Virus record (IMG/VR): IMGVR_UViG_3300034375_010007
Coordinates: 17,490 to 81,489 of that record
Origin: a virus
Direction: 5' to 3' (one strand)
Length of the DNA stretch: 64,000 bases
The position numbers and the translations under genes were made by a program. Below are positions 5,895 through 14,142 of the stretch, piece after piece. The notes below the pieces were generated by a model. The model was not told the origin of the DNA. It saw nothing but the letters and a program-made list of their open reading frames with translations, and ran no database searches. The number at the start of each line of letters is the position of its first letter. The first letter of the stretch is position 1.

Positions 5895-6666
5895 GAAAAC
5901 ACACATATCATATTCCGAACTAAAAGATTGGGCTCACTGCCCGCATTACCACAAGAAGAACTGGATCGAGAAGGTTGCTTCATTTGAAGGCAATGAGTAT
6001 ACTGCGTTTGGAACTGCTATCCACGATGTCTGCGAGAAGAAGCTTCTGCGCGAGAATATCGATGAAGCGAAGGTATTCCAGATTGGATTCGACAAGGAAC
6101 TGGAAAAACTTGCGGAAAAAAATATTGAAGTAAATCAGAAGAATGTTGAGCAAATGCGAACAGCAGGACCAGAGGTCTTAGCTGAGGTTGAGGACGCTCT
6201 AGAGGATTACTTTGGAGATTATGAGGTATACTCTTCCGAGGAGCTTCTATACGAAGAAATTGAAAACTTTGGATATAACTTTAAAGGTTTTGTTGATGCC
6301 GTCGTTAAGGTAGGTAACAAGTATCACATCTTTGACTGGAAGACCTGTTCGTGGGGCTGGGATTCCCGCAAAAAGGCTGAAAAGATGGTTACTTACCAGC
6401 TAACCTTATACAAGCACTTTTTCTGTCAGAAGCATAATCTAGACCCCAAAGATGTGGAAACTCACTTTGCTTTGCTAAAAAGAACTGCCAAGAAGAATAG
6501 AGTAGAAATATTTAGAGTAACAAGCGGTCCTAGAAAAACTGAGAACGCTCTTAAACTTTTATATCAAGCAATATACAATATCCAAAAAGGTGTCGCATTT
6601 AAGAACCGACTTAAGTGCTTGAAGCCCTACCCCTGTTCATTGCGCAATACCGAACACTGTAGATAG
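5881..6666 (+). CDS. PD-(D/E)XK nuclease, Cas4/RecB-like with Cys cluster
   Basis: A 261-aa nuclease of the RecB/Cas4 type. In order: SYSELKDWAHCPHYH with the first Cys (about residue 20), GTAIHDVCE (the His motif, about 43), GFVDAVVKV (metal-binding Asp, about 141), HIFDWKTCSWG (the D-x-K catalytic pair, about 155) and a Q-x3-Y motif YQLTLY (about 175). The C-terminus has three more cysteines in CLKPYPCSLRNTEHC. One N-terminal plus three C-terminal Cys is the pattern of the 4Fe-4S nucleases Cas4 and AddB. No cas genes or CRISPR repeats are nearby, so a role as a phage recombination or DNA-processing exonuclease is most likely. Confidence 0.82.
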   Translation: MTTSKKTHISYSELKDWAHCPHYHKKNWIEKVASFEGNEYTAFGTAIHDVCEKKLLRENIDEAKVFQIGFDKELEKLAEKNIEVNQKNVEQMRTAGPEVLAEVEDALEDYFGDYEVYSSEELLYEEIENFGYNFKGFVDAVVKVGNKYHIFDWKTCSWGWDSRKKAEKMVTYQLTLYKHFFCQKHNLDPKDVETHFALLKRTAKKNRVEIFRVTSGPRKTENALKLLYQAIYNIQKGVAFKNRLKCLKPYPCSLRNTEHCR

Positions 6667-6674
6667 GAAACTAA

Positions 6675-7925
6675 ATGTCAGACAAGATAAAGATCTTTAC
6701 CATCAGCGATCACCCGCTGTCTCCGAGTGGTGTCGGAACACAAACAAAGTACATTATTGAAGGAATGTTAAAGACTGGTAAGTACCAGTTTGTTTCTTTT
6801 GGCGGTGCGATTAAGCACCCAAACCACGATCCGCAGAGAACCGAAGAGTGGGGCGAGGATTGGATTATTTGGCCTGTTGATGGTTATGGCAATCAAGATA
6901 TGGTCCGAGCAATGATCCGTCAGCAAAAGCCGGATATTCTTTGGTTTATGACAGATCCACGTTTTTATGAGTGGCTTTGGTCAATTGAAAATGAAATTCG
7001 AGCGCATGTTCCAATGGTTTATTATCATGTTTGGGACAATTATCCATATCCAAGTTTCAATCGTAAGTTTTACCTATCAAACGATCACGTTGCTTGTATT
7101 TCAAAGCTAACACATGACATTGTACAGACAGTGGCACCAGAGGTAGAGTCCTCCTATGTTCCCCATGCGGTAAATCCAGATATCTTCAAGCCTCATACTG
7201 CTCAAAAGATAAAGAGTTGGAGAATGTCCAAGAACTTAGATGATAAATTCGTCTGTTTCTGGAACAGTCGCAATGCTAGACGCAAGCAATCGGGCACATT
7301 AATTTGGTGGTTTAAAGAGTTCTTGGACAAGGTCGGTCATGATAACGCATGCCTTATCATGCACACAGACGTAAAGGACCAACATGGACAGGATTTGGAA
7401 GCAATTATCCATGAATTAGGGCTTACCAATGGAGAAGTTCTTTTCTCAAGAGAGAAGGTCAATGCAGCAGACCTAGCTGGCATGTATAACATGGCTGATC
7501 TTACAATTTGTATCTCGGATGCAGAAGGTTTTGGACTTTCTACCTTAGAGTCTCTATCTTGCGGCACACCAATTTTGGTAAACATGACCGGAGGTCTTCA
7601 AGATCAAGTAACGGACGGAGAGAAGTTCTTTGGTATCGGATTACAACCGGCATCAAAAGCAATTATTGGATCACAGCAGGTTCCATACATTTACGAAGAT
7701 CGTCTAAATAAGGATGATTTTATTAATGCTTTGGTTGAACTTTATGAGATGACACCAGAAGCTAGAAGAGAATTAGGAATGGCTGGTCGTGCTTGGTCCG
7801 AAGATCGCTTTGGATTTGATAAGTTCATCCAAACATGGGATGATTTATTTACGTCAATTTACGAAGAAAAAGGCTCTTGGGAAGACCGCAAGGGTTACAA
7901 CTCATACGAAGTAAAGGTATACTAA
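6675..7925 (+). CDS. Glycosyltransferase, GT4/GT-B type
   Basis: A group 1 glycosyltransferase of 416 aa. The N-terminus has the glycine-rich acceptor-side loop (SPSGVGTQTKYIIEGML). The C-terminal donor-binding half shows ISDAEGFGLSTLESLSCGTP (the E-x7-E signature, about residues 280-300), followed by a typical C-terminal helix. It transfers a nucleotide-activated sugar to an unknown acceptor. It opens a run of three GT-B enzymes, the next starting on this gene's stop codon (TAATG). Confidence 0.88.
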   Translation: MSDKIKIFTISDHPLSPSGVGTQTKYIIEGMLKTGKYQFVSFGGAIKHPNHDPQRTEEWGEDWIIWPVDGYGNQDMVRAMIRQQKPDILWFMTDPRFYEWLWSIENEIRAHVPMVYYHVWDNYPYPSFNRKFYLSNDHVACISKLTHDIVQTVAPEVESSYVPHAVNPDIFKPHTAQKIKSWRMSKNLDDKFVCFWNSRNARRKQSGTLIWWFKEFLDKVGHDNACLIMHTDVKDQHGQDLEAIIHELGLTNGEVLFSREKVNAADLAGMYNMADLTICISDAEGFGLSTLESLSCGTPILVNMTGGLQDQVTDGEKFFGIGLQPASKAIIGSQQVPYIYEDRLNKDDFINALVELYEMTPEARRELGMAGRAWSEDRFGFDKFIQTWDDLFTSIYEEKGSWEDRKGYNSYEVKVY

Positions 7926-9169
7926 TGTTAAAGAAGGTTTTAATCAAAGGTCCAGTGCTATCGCGCTCAGGATATGGCGAGCAAGCTCGGTTTGCTCTCA
8001 GGGCGCTGCAGTCGCGACCGGATCTGTTCGACATTTATATTGTTAATATCCCATGGGGACGGACAGGACAAATCTCAGAGGTAGATGAAGAAGCAAATCT
8101 GATTCATGAGATTCTCATGAAGACCCAGGCATATGTGCAACAAAAAGGACAATTCGATGTTTCCTTGCAGGTTACGATTCCAAATGAATTTGAGAAGATT
8201 GCTCCTATTAACATTGGTTACACTGCAGGTATTGAAACAACAAAGGTATCTCCACAATGGATTGCGAAATCTAATGAAACGGTAGACAAGATAATTGTTG
8301 TTTCCAATCATTCTAAGAAGGTATTTGAGCAGACTAAGTACGACGTTAAAGACCAAGCTGGCTATGAACATAAGGGTTGGGGACTTCAAGTGCCTGTAGA
8401 AGCCGTTAACTACCCTGTCAGGATGTTTGAGCCGGAAGAACTAAATATTGAATTTAGGACCAACAAGAACTTTCTCACCGTTGCTCAATGGGGACCGAGA
8501 AAGAATCTAGAAAATACGATTAAGTGGTTTGTGGAGGCTTTTGCCGATGATGAAGATGTCGGACTGGTAGTAAAGACTAGTACCGCATCCGATTCTGTAA
8601 TGGACAGAGAGGTTACACAGAAGCGCCTAGAAGCTCTTCTAAACGCTTGTGGTCCTCGTAAGTGCTCTGTGTACCTAATTCACGGTGAAGTATCTCCTGG
8701 GAACCTAGCGTGGCTCTATGGGCACCCCACTATGAAGGCAATGATTAACATTGGTCACGGAGAAGGTTACGGACTTCCTTTATTTGAGGCTGCTTATCAC
8801 GGATTGCCGCTTATTACAACAGCTTGGTCTGGACAAATGGATTTTATTTGTAAGCCAAATAAGAAAGGCAAGCAGGTTCCAAGAGTCATTAAGGTTGATT
8901 ATGATATTAAGGAAGTGCAGAAGCATGCTGTATGGAATGGAGTAATTCAAGCAGACTCTAAATGGGCATATGCCAAGGAAAAGTATTATAAGAGCGCTTT
9001 AAAGGATTCTCTAGAGAAGGAAGGGCACTATCGTAAAGAAGCGTTGGCTCTACAAAAGTACATCATTGATAAATTTACGGATGAAAATATGTATGCTGCT
9101 TTTGTCGACAGCATGTGCACAGGACAAGAGGAAGACAACACCCTCGATGAGGGTGTCTTTATATTATGA
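7925..9169 (+). CDS. Glycosyltransferase, GT4/GT-B type
   Basis: A second GT-B glycosyltransferase, 414 aa from ATG 7925, which overlaps the preceding TAA. A longer frame from 7877 would run inside the upstream gene and lacks support. The N-terminal loop is GPVLSRSGYGEQARFALRAL. The donor site has HGEGYGLPLFEAAYHGLP (about residues 278-296), again the E-x7-E pattern. A hairpin overlaps its last codons (9138-9156). It overlaps the next gene by ATGA. Confidence 0.87.
   Translation: MLKKVLIKGPVLSRSGYGEQARFALRALQSRPDLFDIYIVNIPWGRTGQISEVDEEANLIHEILMKTQAYVQQKGQFDVSLQVTIPNEFEKIAPINIGYTAGIETTKVSPQWIAKSNETVDKIIVVSNHSKKVFEQTKYDVKDQAGYEHKGWGLQVPVEAVNYPVRMFEPEELNIEFRTNKNFLTVAQWGPRKNLENTIKWFVEAFADDEDVGLVVKTSTASDSVMDREVTQKRLEALLNACGPRKCSVYLIHGEVSPGNLAWLYGHPTMKAMINIGHGEGYGLPLFEAAYHGLPLITTAWSGQMDFICKPNKKGKQVPRVIKVDYDIKEVQKHAVWNGVIQADSKWAYAKEKYYKSALKDSLEKEGHYRKEALALQKYIIDKFTDENMYAAFVDSMCTGQEEDNTLDEGVFIL
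9138..9162 (+). terminator. Terminator-like hairpin at gene end
   Basis: An 8-bp stem ACACCCTC/GAGGGTGT with a 3-nt loop (9138-9156), followed by CTTTATATT. It is a short, fairly GC-rich stem with a weak T tract, lying in the last codons of the second glycosyltransferase, exactly where composition becomes more AT-rich. It may slow or stop transcription before the third glycosyltransferase. Confidence 0.4.
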
Positions 9170-10443
9170 AAACTGTAGTATTAGTAGGACAACTAACTGA
9201 TATATCAGGATACGGGCATGGAGCACGTAGCTATTTCAGCAATCTTCTAGATTTGGACAGAAGGGGCCTAATAGAGTTAAAATTAATAAACTTGTCATTT
9301 GAATCGGTTATTTATAAGGATAAAAAATTAGACAAAGATTATAATGAGAAGTTGATTGCTTCTGTTCTCCCTGATGGCCGTGGCAAGCGTAGTTTTGGAA
9401 TAGTAGATAACAAATTTTTTGATGAAATATCAAATGGTAATAAAAAATATTCTGTTGTTTTTTTTCTTACCAACGATTGGCTTAATACTTTCACCGAAAA
9501 AGCATTTCCTGGGGTGAATTTAGAACCTATTGCCTCTTTTCTAAAAAACGCAGAAGAAATATATCCTTGCGTAGTTTGGGAAACTGATAAGCCACCATCC
9601 TCGTGGCTAGCAGGATATAAACGATATGAAGATAAGATAAGCAAGCTAATTTGTGCATGTGATTGGAACAAGGAACAGTTTTCTAAACACACAAATTTTG
9701 AAACAGTCAAAATACCGTATACTATTAATGAAAAGTTATTAGTTGATGACGATTTCATTAGTGAACGCCTGTCGGGTTTAGAAAATAAATTTAATTTTGT
9801 AACTGTTGGTCAGTGGGGAAACAGAAAGGGGTTTGATAAGCTTATCAAAGCTTTCCTGCTTGAATTTAAAGATGACAAAGATGTTAACTTGATAATCAAA
9901 AGTTATCGTAATGCAACCTTTCAGCCAAATGTTAGCGAAAGACAATTCTTCAAAGATGAGATAGAAAAAATTAAAGATCAAGTAAAAATGTATGGACGCC
10001 AAATTAAAAGTGATGCAAAAATAGTTATAATTTCTAGTATATTGAGTGCTGAGCAGATCAACTCTTTATATCATGTAAGTGACTGCTATGTTACTACTAC
10101 AAGAGGCGAGGGATTTTGTTATCCAATAGCAGAATATTCTTGGTTTGGCAAACCGATAATATCTCCGTCCAAGGGAGGGCACACTGATCTTCTTCCGGAA
10201 GGAAGTATGATGATTGATTCATCCTACGAACCAGTTGAAAATCAACCATCTTTATATTCATCAGACATGAATTATGTTGAGTGTTCAATCAATTCAACCA
10301 GAAATAAAATGAGAACCATCTACAATTTAAAAATAAATAACTCTGATGATTATGATAAACTTGGCAAACAGCACCTTAGCCATATAAAACAATATTTAAA
10401 CCACGAAAGAATAACAAGCTTATTTGAAGAAGCTTTACGGTAA
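9166..10443 (+). CDS. Glycosyltransferase, GT4/GT-B type
   Basis: A third GT-B glycosyltransferase (425 aa), visibly more AT-rich than the two upstream. The N-terminal loop is TDISGYGHGARSYFSNLL, the linker to the donor domain is FVTVGQWGNRKGFDKLIKAF, and the donor site is TRGEGFCYPIAEYSWFGKP. The overall pattern parallels the second glycosyltransferase (both have QWGxRK and an E-G-x-G-x-P/Y loop), suggesting a common ancestor. The acceptor is unknown. Confidence 0.83.
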   Translation: MKTVVLVGQLTDISGYGHGARSYFSNLLDLDRRGLIELKLINLSFESVIYKDKKLDKDYNEKLIASVLPDGRGKRSFGIVDNKFFDEISNGNKKYSVVFFLTNDWLNTFTEKAFPGVNLEPIASFLKNAEEIYPCVVWETDKPPSSWLAGYKRYEDKISKLICACDWNKEQFSKHTNFETVKIPYTINEKLLVDDDFISERLSGLENKFNFVTVGQWGNRKGFDKLIKAFLLEFKDDKDVNLIIKSYRNATFQPNVSERQFFKDEIEKIKDQVKMYGRQIKSDAKIVIISSILSAEQINSLYHVSDCYVTTTRGEGFCYPIAEYSWFGKPIISPSKGGHTDLLPEGSMMIDSSYEPVENQPSLYSSDMNYVECSINSTRNKMRTIYNLKINNSDDYDKLGKQHLSHIKQYLNHERITSLFEEALR

Positions 10444-10448
10444 TTGAA

Positions 10449-11426
10449 ATGAAAAAAACTGCAATAATAACTGGGATTACCGGGCAAGATGGGTCTTATT
10501 TAGCTGACTTATTGCTAAGTAAGGATTACAACGTTGTAGGTACTCTTAGAAGAACAGTAGTTTCTGAGAAAGAAAAGCTGGCCAACTTAAGTAATATAGA
10601 CGATAATCGTCTTACTCTTATAGACGTTGATATTACGGATTCCGCTTCCGTATATAGGATGGTCAAAGAGCACCAACCAGATGAGTATTATAATTTAGCT
10701 GCCCAATCTCATGTCGGCACATCATTTAGAACTCCTGCTTCTACTTTTGATATTAATGCAACAAGCGTTATTTACGCTTTAGAAGCTATTAGACTTGAGA
10801 GGCCAGAGTGTAAATTCTATCAAGCTTCAACATCAGAGATGTTTGGAGATAATGTTACAAACCCTCAAGGGGAAGATACATTCTTTTCTCCGGTTTCTCC
10901 ATATGCTTGTGCAAAGCTAGCTGCTCACCATATGACGCAGACATATAGAAAATCTTATGATTTATTTGCCTGCTCTGGAATACTTTTCAATCATGAATCA
11001 CCTAGAAGAGGTGAAAATTTCGTTACTAGAAAGATTACCAAGGCAGCTGCAAGAATCAAGCTTGGGTTACAAGACGAGCTAAGACTCGGCAATCTAGAGG
11101 CTCTCAGAGATTGGGGGCACGCCAAGGACTATGTACGCGGGATGTGGTTGATGCTCCAACAGGATACCCCGGATGATTATATCTTAGCCACAGGCGAAGC
11201 TAACTCGGTAGAACAATTTCTAGAATATGTTTTTGACTATGCGGGGCTAAGCATCGATGATCGAGTTGTGATAGATCCTAAATTCTATCGACCCTGTGAG
11301 GTCCCAGAGTTGCGAGGAGATCCTTCAAAAGCTGAGAGAGTTTTGGGGTGGAATCGAGAATATGACTTTAGATCTTTAGCTATTGAGATGTTTGAAGAAG
11401 ATTATAGGAGAGAAGAAAAATTATGA
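10449..11426 (+). CDS. gmd: GDP-mannose 4,6-dehydratase
   Basis: A short-chain dehydrogenase converting GDP-mannose to GDP-4-keto-6-deoxymannose, the precursor of GDP-fucose, rhamnose and perosamine. The Rossmann motif ITGITGQDGSYLADLL (about residues 7-22) is specific to Gmd. Also present are NLAAQSHVGTSF (about 86), the catalytic STSEMFGD segment (about 126) and YACAKLAAH (Tyr-x3-Lys, about 152). The 325-aa length is normal. It overlaps the methyltransferase gene by ATGA. No reductase or fucose synthase follows, so the keto sugar would need host enzymes or another phage enzyme. Confidence 0.93.
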   Translation: MKKTAIITGITGQDGSYLADLLLSKDYNVVGTLRRTVVSEKEKLANLSNIDDNRLTLIDVDITDSASVYRMVKEHQPDEYYNLAAQSHVGTSFRTPASTFDINATSVIYALEAIRLERPECKFYQASTSEMFGDNVTNPQGEDTFFSPVSPYACAKLAAHHMTQTYRKSYDLFACSGILFNHESPRRGENFVTRKITKAAARIKLGLQDELRLGNLEALRDWGHAKDYVRGMWLMLQQDTPDDYILATGEANSVEQFLEYVFDYAGLSIDDRVVIDPKFYRPCEVPELRGDPSKAERVLGWNREYDFRSLAIEMFEEDYRREEKL

Positions 11427-12079
11427 ATTATTATGGCCAACTGGCAATAGACTTTATATTGCATTCTAGATATTTTAAAAACAAAAAAAATGGATTATTT
11501 GTAGAGTGTGGTGCTTTTAATGGAGTAGCCGATTCGAATACTCTGTTTTTTTATAAAAATCTAAATTGGAGAGGTTTTAATTTTGAGCCAATTCCAAGCA
11601 TTTATCAGCAACTAATCAAAAACAGACCAGAAGACATTAATTTAAACTTAGCTTTATCTAATAAAGACGGCACTTCGGTTTTTACTAGAGTTATAGAACA
11701 ATCTCGTTTCCCGCAGTGGGGTGGAGACTTCGCAAATGGTTCACTAAAACATACTAAAAGTCATAAAAAACAAATTGAAAAAAATTTTCCTGGCTCCGAA
11801 TATATCGATATAGAAGTAAAAACCATTTCATTAAAATCTTTTTTTGAACAAAAAATTACAAAAAAACCAGAGTTATTTATTCTAGACATAGAGGGCTATG
11901 AGAATATCGTGCTGGAACAACTAAAAGAAATTCCAGAAAAAAAACATCCAGATGTGTGGTGTATCGAGTGGGGTCATGATGATGTTGAATTAACAAAAAG
12001 CATAATGAAAGAAAATAATTATGTACTAGATTACACAGATTCAATAAATCTTATTTTTACAAAAAGCTTTAATAAATGA
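11423..12079 (+). CDS. FkbM-family SAM methyltransferase
   Basis: A methyltransferase of the FkbM family, which usually O-methylates sugars or sugar-linked hydroxyls. Motif I is LFVECGAFNGVADSNTL (about residue 24), then the acidic GFNFEPIPSIYQQL (about 50) and ELFILDIEGYENIVLEQL (about 150), the family's LDIEG signature. It is 218 aa and strongly AT-rich. It is coupled to both neighbours by ATGA overlaps. In this setting it probably caps or decorates a glycan. Confidence 0.85.
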   Translation: MNYYGQLAIDFILHSRYFKNKKNGLFVECGAFNGVADSNTLFFYKNLNWRGFNFEPIPSIYQQLIKNRPEDINLNLALSNKDGTSVFTRVIEQSRFPQWGGDFANGSLKHTKSHKKQIEKNFPGSEYIDIEVKTISLKSFFEQKITKKPELFILDIEGYENIVLEQLKEIPEKKHPDVWCIEWGHDDVELTKSIMKENNYVLDYTDSINLIFTKSFNK

Positions 12080-12840
12080 CAAAAAGTGAAATAAAAAAAA
12101 TAATTAAAACTACAAAAAATTTCAAAACCTATCAAAATAAATTGGATTTTTTACATAATAGATTTGAAGGAGAAACTTGTTACATTTTAGGCTGTGGGCC
12201 TTCTTTACTAGAAGCTAACAAGGATAATCTTAAAAAGGAATTACAAAATAATTTGTGTTTATCAATAAAAATTGCTTATTTTTCTTTTTTGGAGTTAGTT
12301 GATTTTCATTTTTTTAATTCTAATAATTTTATGAAATACCCCTACAGTGATGAGACGCTTATTGTTTCATCATCAGATTTTCAATCTGAGCAACAAGCTA
12401 AATCAGGTATTTGGCAGTTTCAAGAAAATGATATAAATTTTACGATTGCTAATAAATCTAAAAATGAAATGCTATCGAGGACAAAGCAAATAGAAAAATG
12501 GCTTATTTGCAATTCTGGAACGAAAAGACCTTGGGGCCCCGGCATAATATATGAATCTGTATTATTTTTTGCTTACCATTTAGGTTGTAATAAAATAAAA
12601 ACAATCGGTTGGGATTATATAGATCCTAATGATAAAAAAATATGTCACTTCTATAAAGAAGACTGGAGAATGTCACAACTTATAAACCCCGCAGCCCAAC
12701 CGTATAGTGGAGAGATTAAAGAATCAATCGAACTATCAGGCGATTTTTATTCTTGGCTTTCCCAAAGAGACGTTGAAGTTTCAGCCTATGAATCAGAATT
12801 ATGTTTTTTATCAGATAAAATAAAAAGATATAAGTTATGA
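12076..12840 (+). CDS. GPSL-motif protein, possible glycosyltransferase-like
   Basis: A 254-aa AT-rich gene. Near the N-terminus is CYILGCGPSLLEANKDNL (about residues 36-53), the G-x-GPSL motif seen in DUF115-type proteins and in some sialyltransferase-like enzymes of bacterial glycan loci. Later segments (KRPWGPGIIYESVLFFAYHL and TIGWDYID) suit a Rossmann-like nucleotide-sugar enzyme. It lies directly between the FkbM and CMP-sugar synthetase genes with ATGA overlaps on both sides. A role in transferring the CMP-activated sugar is a reasonable guess but is not shown by the sequence. Confidence 0.5.
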   Translation: MTKSEIKKIIKTTKNFKTYQNKLDFLHNRFEGETCYILGCGPSLLEANKDNLKKELQNNLCLSIKIAYFSFLELVDFHFFNSNNFMKYPYSDETLIVSSSDFQSEQQAKSGIWQFQENDINFTIANKSKNEMLSRTKQIEKWLICNSGTKRPWGPGIIYESVLFFAYHLGCNKIKTIGWDYIDPNDKKICHFYKEDWRMSQLINPAAQPYSGEIKESIELSGDFYSWLSQRDVEVSAYESELCFLSDKIKRYKL

Positions 12841-13502
12841 AAATTAATATAATAATTCCCGCTAAAGGAAATAGCGAAAGAATAAAAAACAAAAACCTGT
12901 ATGAAGTTGGGGGTAAAAGTCTAATATATCATGCATGCGAGAAAGTTCTTGATTGTAAACATATTGATAACGTGTACTTGGACACAGAAAGTAGAGATGT
13001 TATTGCAAGTGTGACACCACTATTCTCAAAAGGACTAAAACTAATCAAAAGACATCCAAGTCTGGCCACAAACGATATTGGTGCCAATGAGATGATGATT
13101 TATGGGCTACACAGTATTGAAGAGTGCGATGTGTTATTGCAGACATTTTGTACATCACCATTGCTGACATCAGAAACAATTGATAGGTGCATCGAGACAT
13201 TTATAAACCACGGCATGACTAAGCACGATTCCTTTTTTACAGTTGTTGATGTGCAAGAGTATTTTTGGAAAAATGGTAAAGCATATAATTTTTCAACTAA
13301 AGAATTACCAAATAGTTTTGAACTTGACATATTGAAAATGGAAACTCATGGACTATACGGCATAACAGTAGACTCTTTGCTAAAAAATAAAACTAGAGTT
13401 GGCAACAACCCAATGATGATTAATATTACAAAAATGGAATCACTTGATATCAATGTAGAAGAAGATTTACAACTAATAGAGAGGATAATGAATGCTTCCT
13501 GA
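12837..13502 (+). CDS. CMP-nonulosonate (NeuA/KdsB-type) cytidylyltransferase
   Basis: An acylneuraminate cytidylyltransferase-family enzyme that activates a nonulosonic acid (sialic-acid-like or Kdo-like sugar) with CTP. The signature is at the N-terminus: IIIPAKGNSERIKNKNLYEV (about residues 5-24), matching the IPAR-G-S-x2-I-x2-KN consensus, with GGKSLIYHACEK next. LLQTFCTSPLLTSETIDRC follows at about residue 101. The 221-aa length is typical. It sits with a NeuB-like gene two genes downstream, and that pairing is the main argument for a nonulosonate pathway. Confidence 0.85.
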   Translation: MKINIIIPAKGNSERIKNKNLYEVGGKSLIYHACEKVLDCKHIDNVYLDTESRDVIASVTPLFSKGLKLIKRHPSLATNDIGANEMMIYGLHSIEECDVLLQTFCTSPLLTSETIDRCIETFINHGMTKHDSFFTVVDVQEYFWKNGKAYNFSTKELPNSFELDILKMETHGLYGITVDSLLKNKTRVGNNPMMINITKMESLDINVEEDLQLIERIMNAS

Positions 13503-14142
13503 CGACATATACATGGGAATAGTTTACGATTCTTTAAGAATTATGGGCGAAAAATATAAAAATTTCTATATTAACATTAAACCAAAATGCGGCTATGATT
13601 CGATCATACAAGGAAATTGTTTCACAACTTATGGAGAGGTTGTTGAAGATTGGGATGTAGATTACACCGAAGTAGACAACATACGTCTTGAGATGTATAA
13701 GTTAGATGTATTTTCGGACAATCCGATTGTGTTCCTTCAAGCTAATGACGATAAAGTAGCCCACAGTGGCGATATAACTTCTTTGATATATAAAAAGCTT
13801 GGAGCGAAGGGGTTTGTAACAGATGGAATAGTTAGGGACATTGATATCATAGATAAACTACAATTTCCCGTATTCTGCAGAGATGAGAACCCAATTGATG
13901 CTATTGATTATTGGGCCCTAACAAAATTTCAAAATACTATTGAAATTGATGGAGTCGTAATAACACCAAATGATTATTCATTCGCTAGTAGAGATGGTGT
14001 AATAATTGTCAGATCTGATCTGAAAGAAAAGTTTAAGAAAATCGCACTTGAACAGCTAGAGAGAGAGAAAAAAGTACGTTTTTTGATTAATGAGAAAACA
14101 AAAACGTTTGAGCAAATAGTAGAGGAAATGGGAAGATGGTAA
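13492..14142 (+). CDS. RraA-like / HMG-CHA aldolase-family protein
   Basis: A protein of the RraA-like fold (216 aa), which includes RNase E inhibitor RraA and 4-hydroxy-4-methyl-2-oxoglutarate (HMG) aldolases. The defining segment is GDITSLIYKKLGAKGFVTDGIVRDID (about residues 89-114; G-x3-S...GxxGxVTDGxxRD), containing the residues that bind metal and pyruvate in the aldolases. Placement between CMP-sugar synthetase and NeuB-like genes suggests an aldol/pyruvate reaction on a 2-keto sugar acid rather than RNase E control, but this is inference. It overlaps the upstream gene by 11 bases and the downstream gene by 7. Confidence 0.75.
   Translation: MLPDDIYMGIVYDSLRIMGEKYKNFYINIKPKCGYDSIIQGNCFTTYGEVVEDWDVDYTEVDNIRLEMYKLDVFSDNPIVFLQANDDKVAHSGDITSLIYKKLGAKGFVTDGIVRDIDIIDKLQFPVFCRDENPIDAIDYWALTKFQNTIEIDGVVITPNDYSFASRDGVIIVRSDLKEKFKKIALEQLEREKKVRFLINEKTKTFEQIVEEMGRW

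Noticed and set aside
5881-6666. Part of a CRISPR-Cas system (cas4)
   Set aside because: No repeat-spacer array and no other cas genes in the window; RecB/Cas4-like nucleases are common in phages.
9339-9758. A 139-aa minus-strand frame opposite the third glycosyltransferase
   Set aside because: Antisense of a recognisable glycosyltransferase; no supporting start signals.
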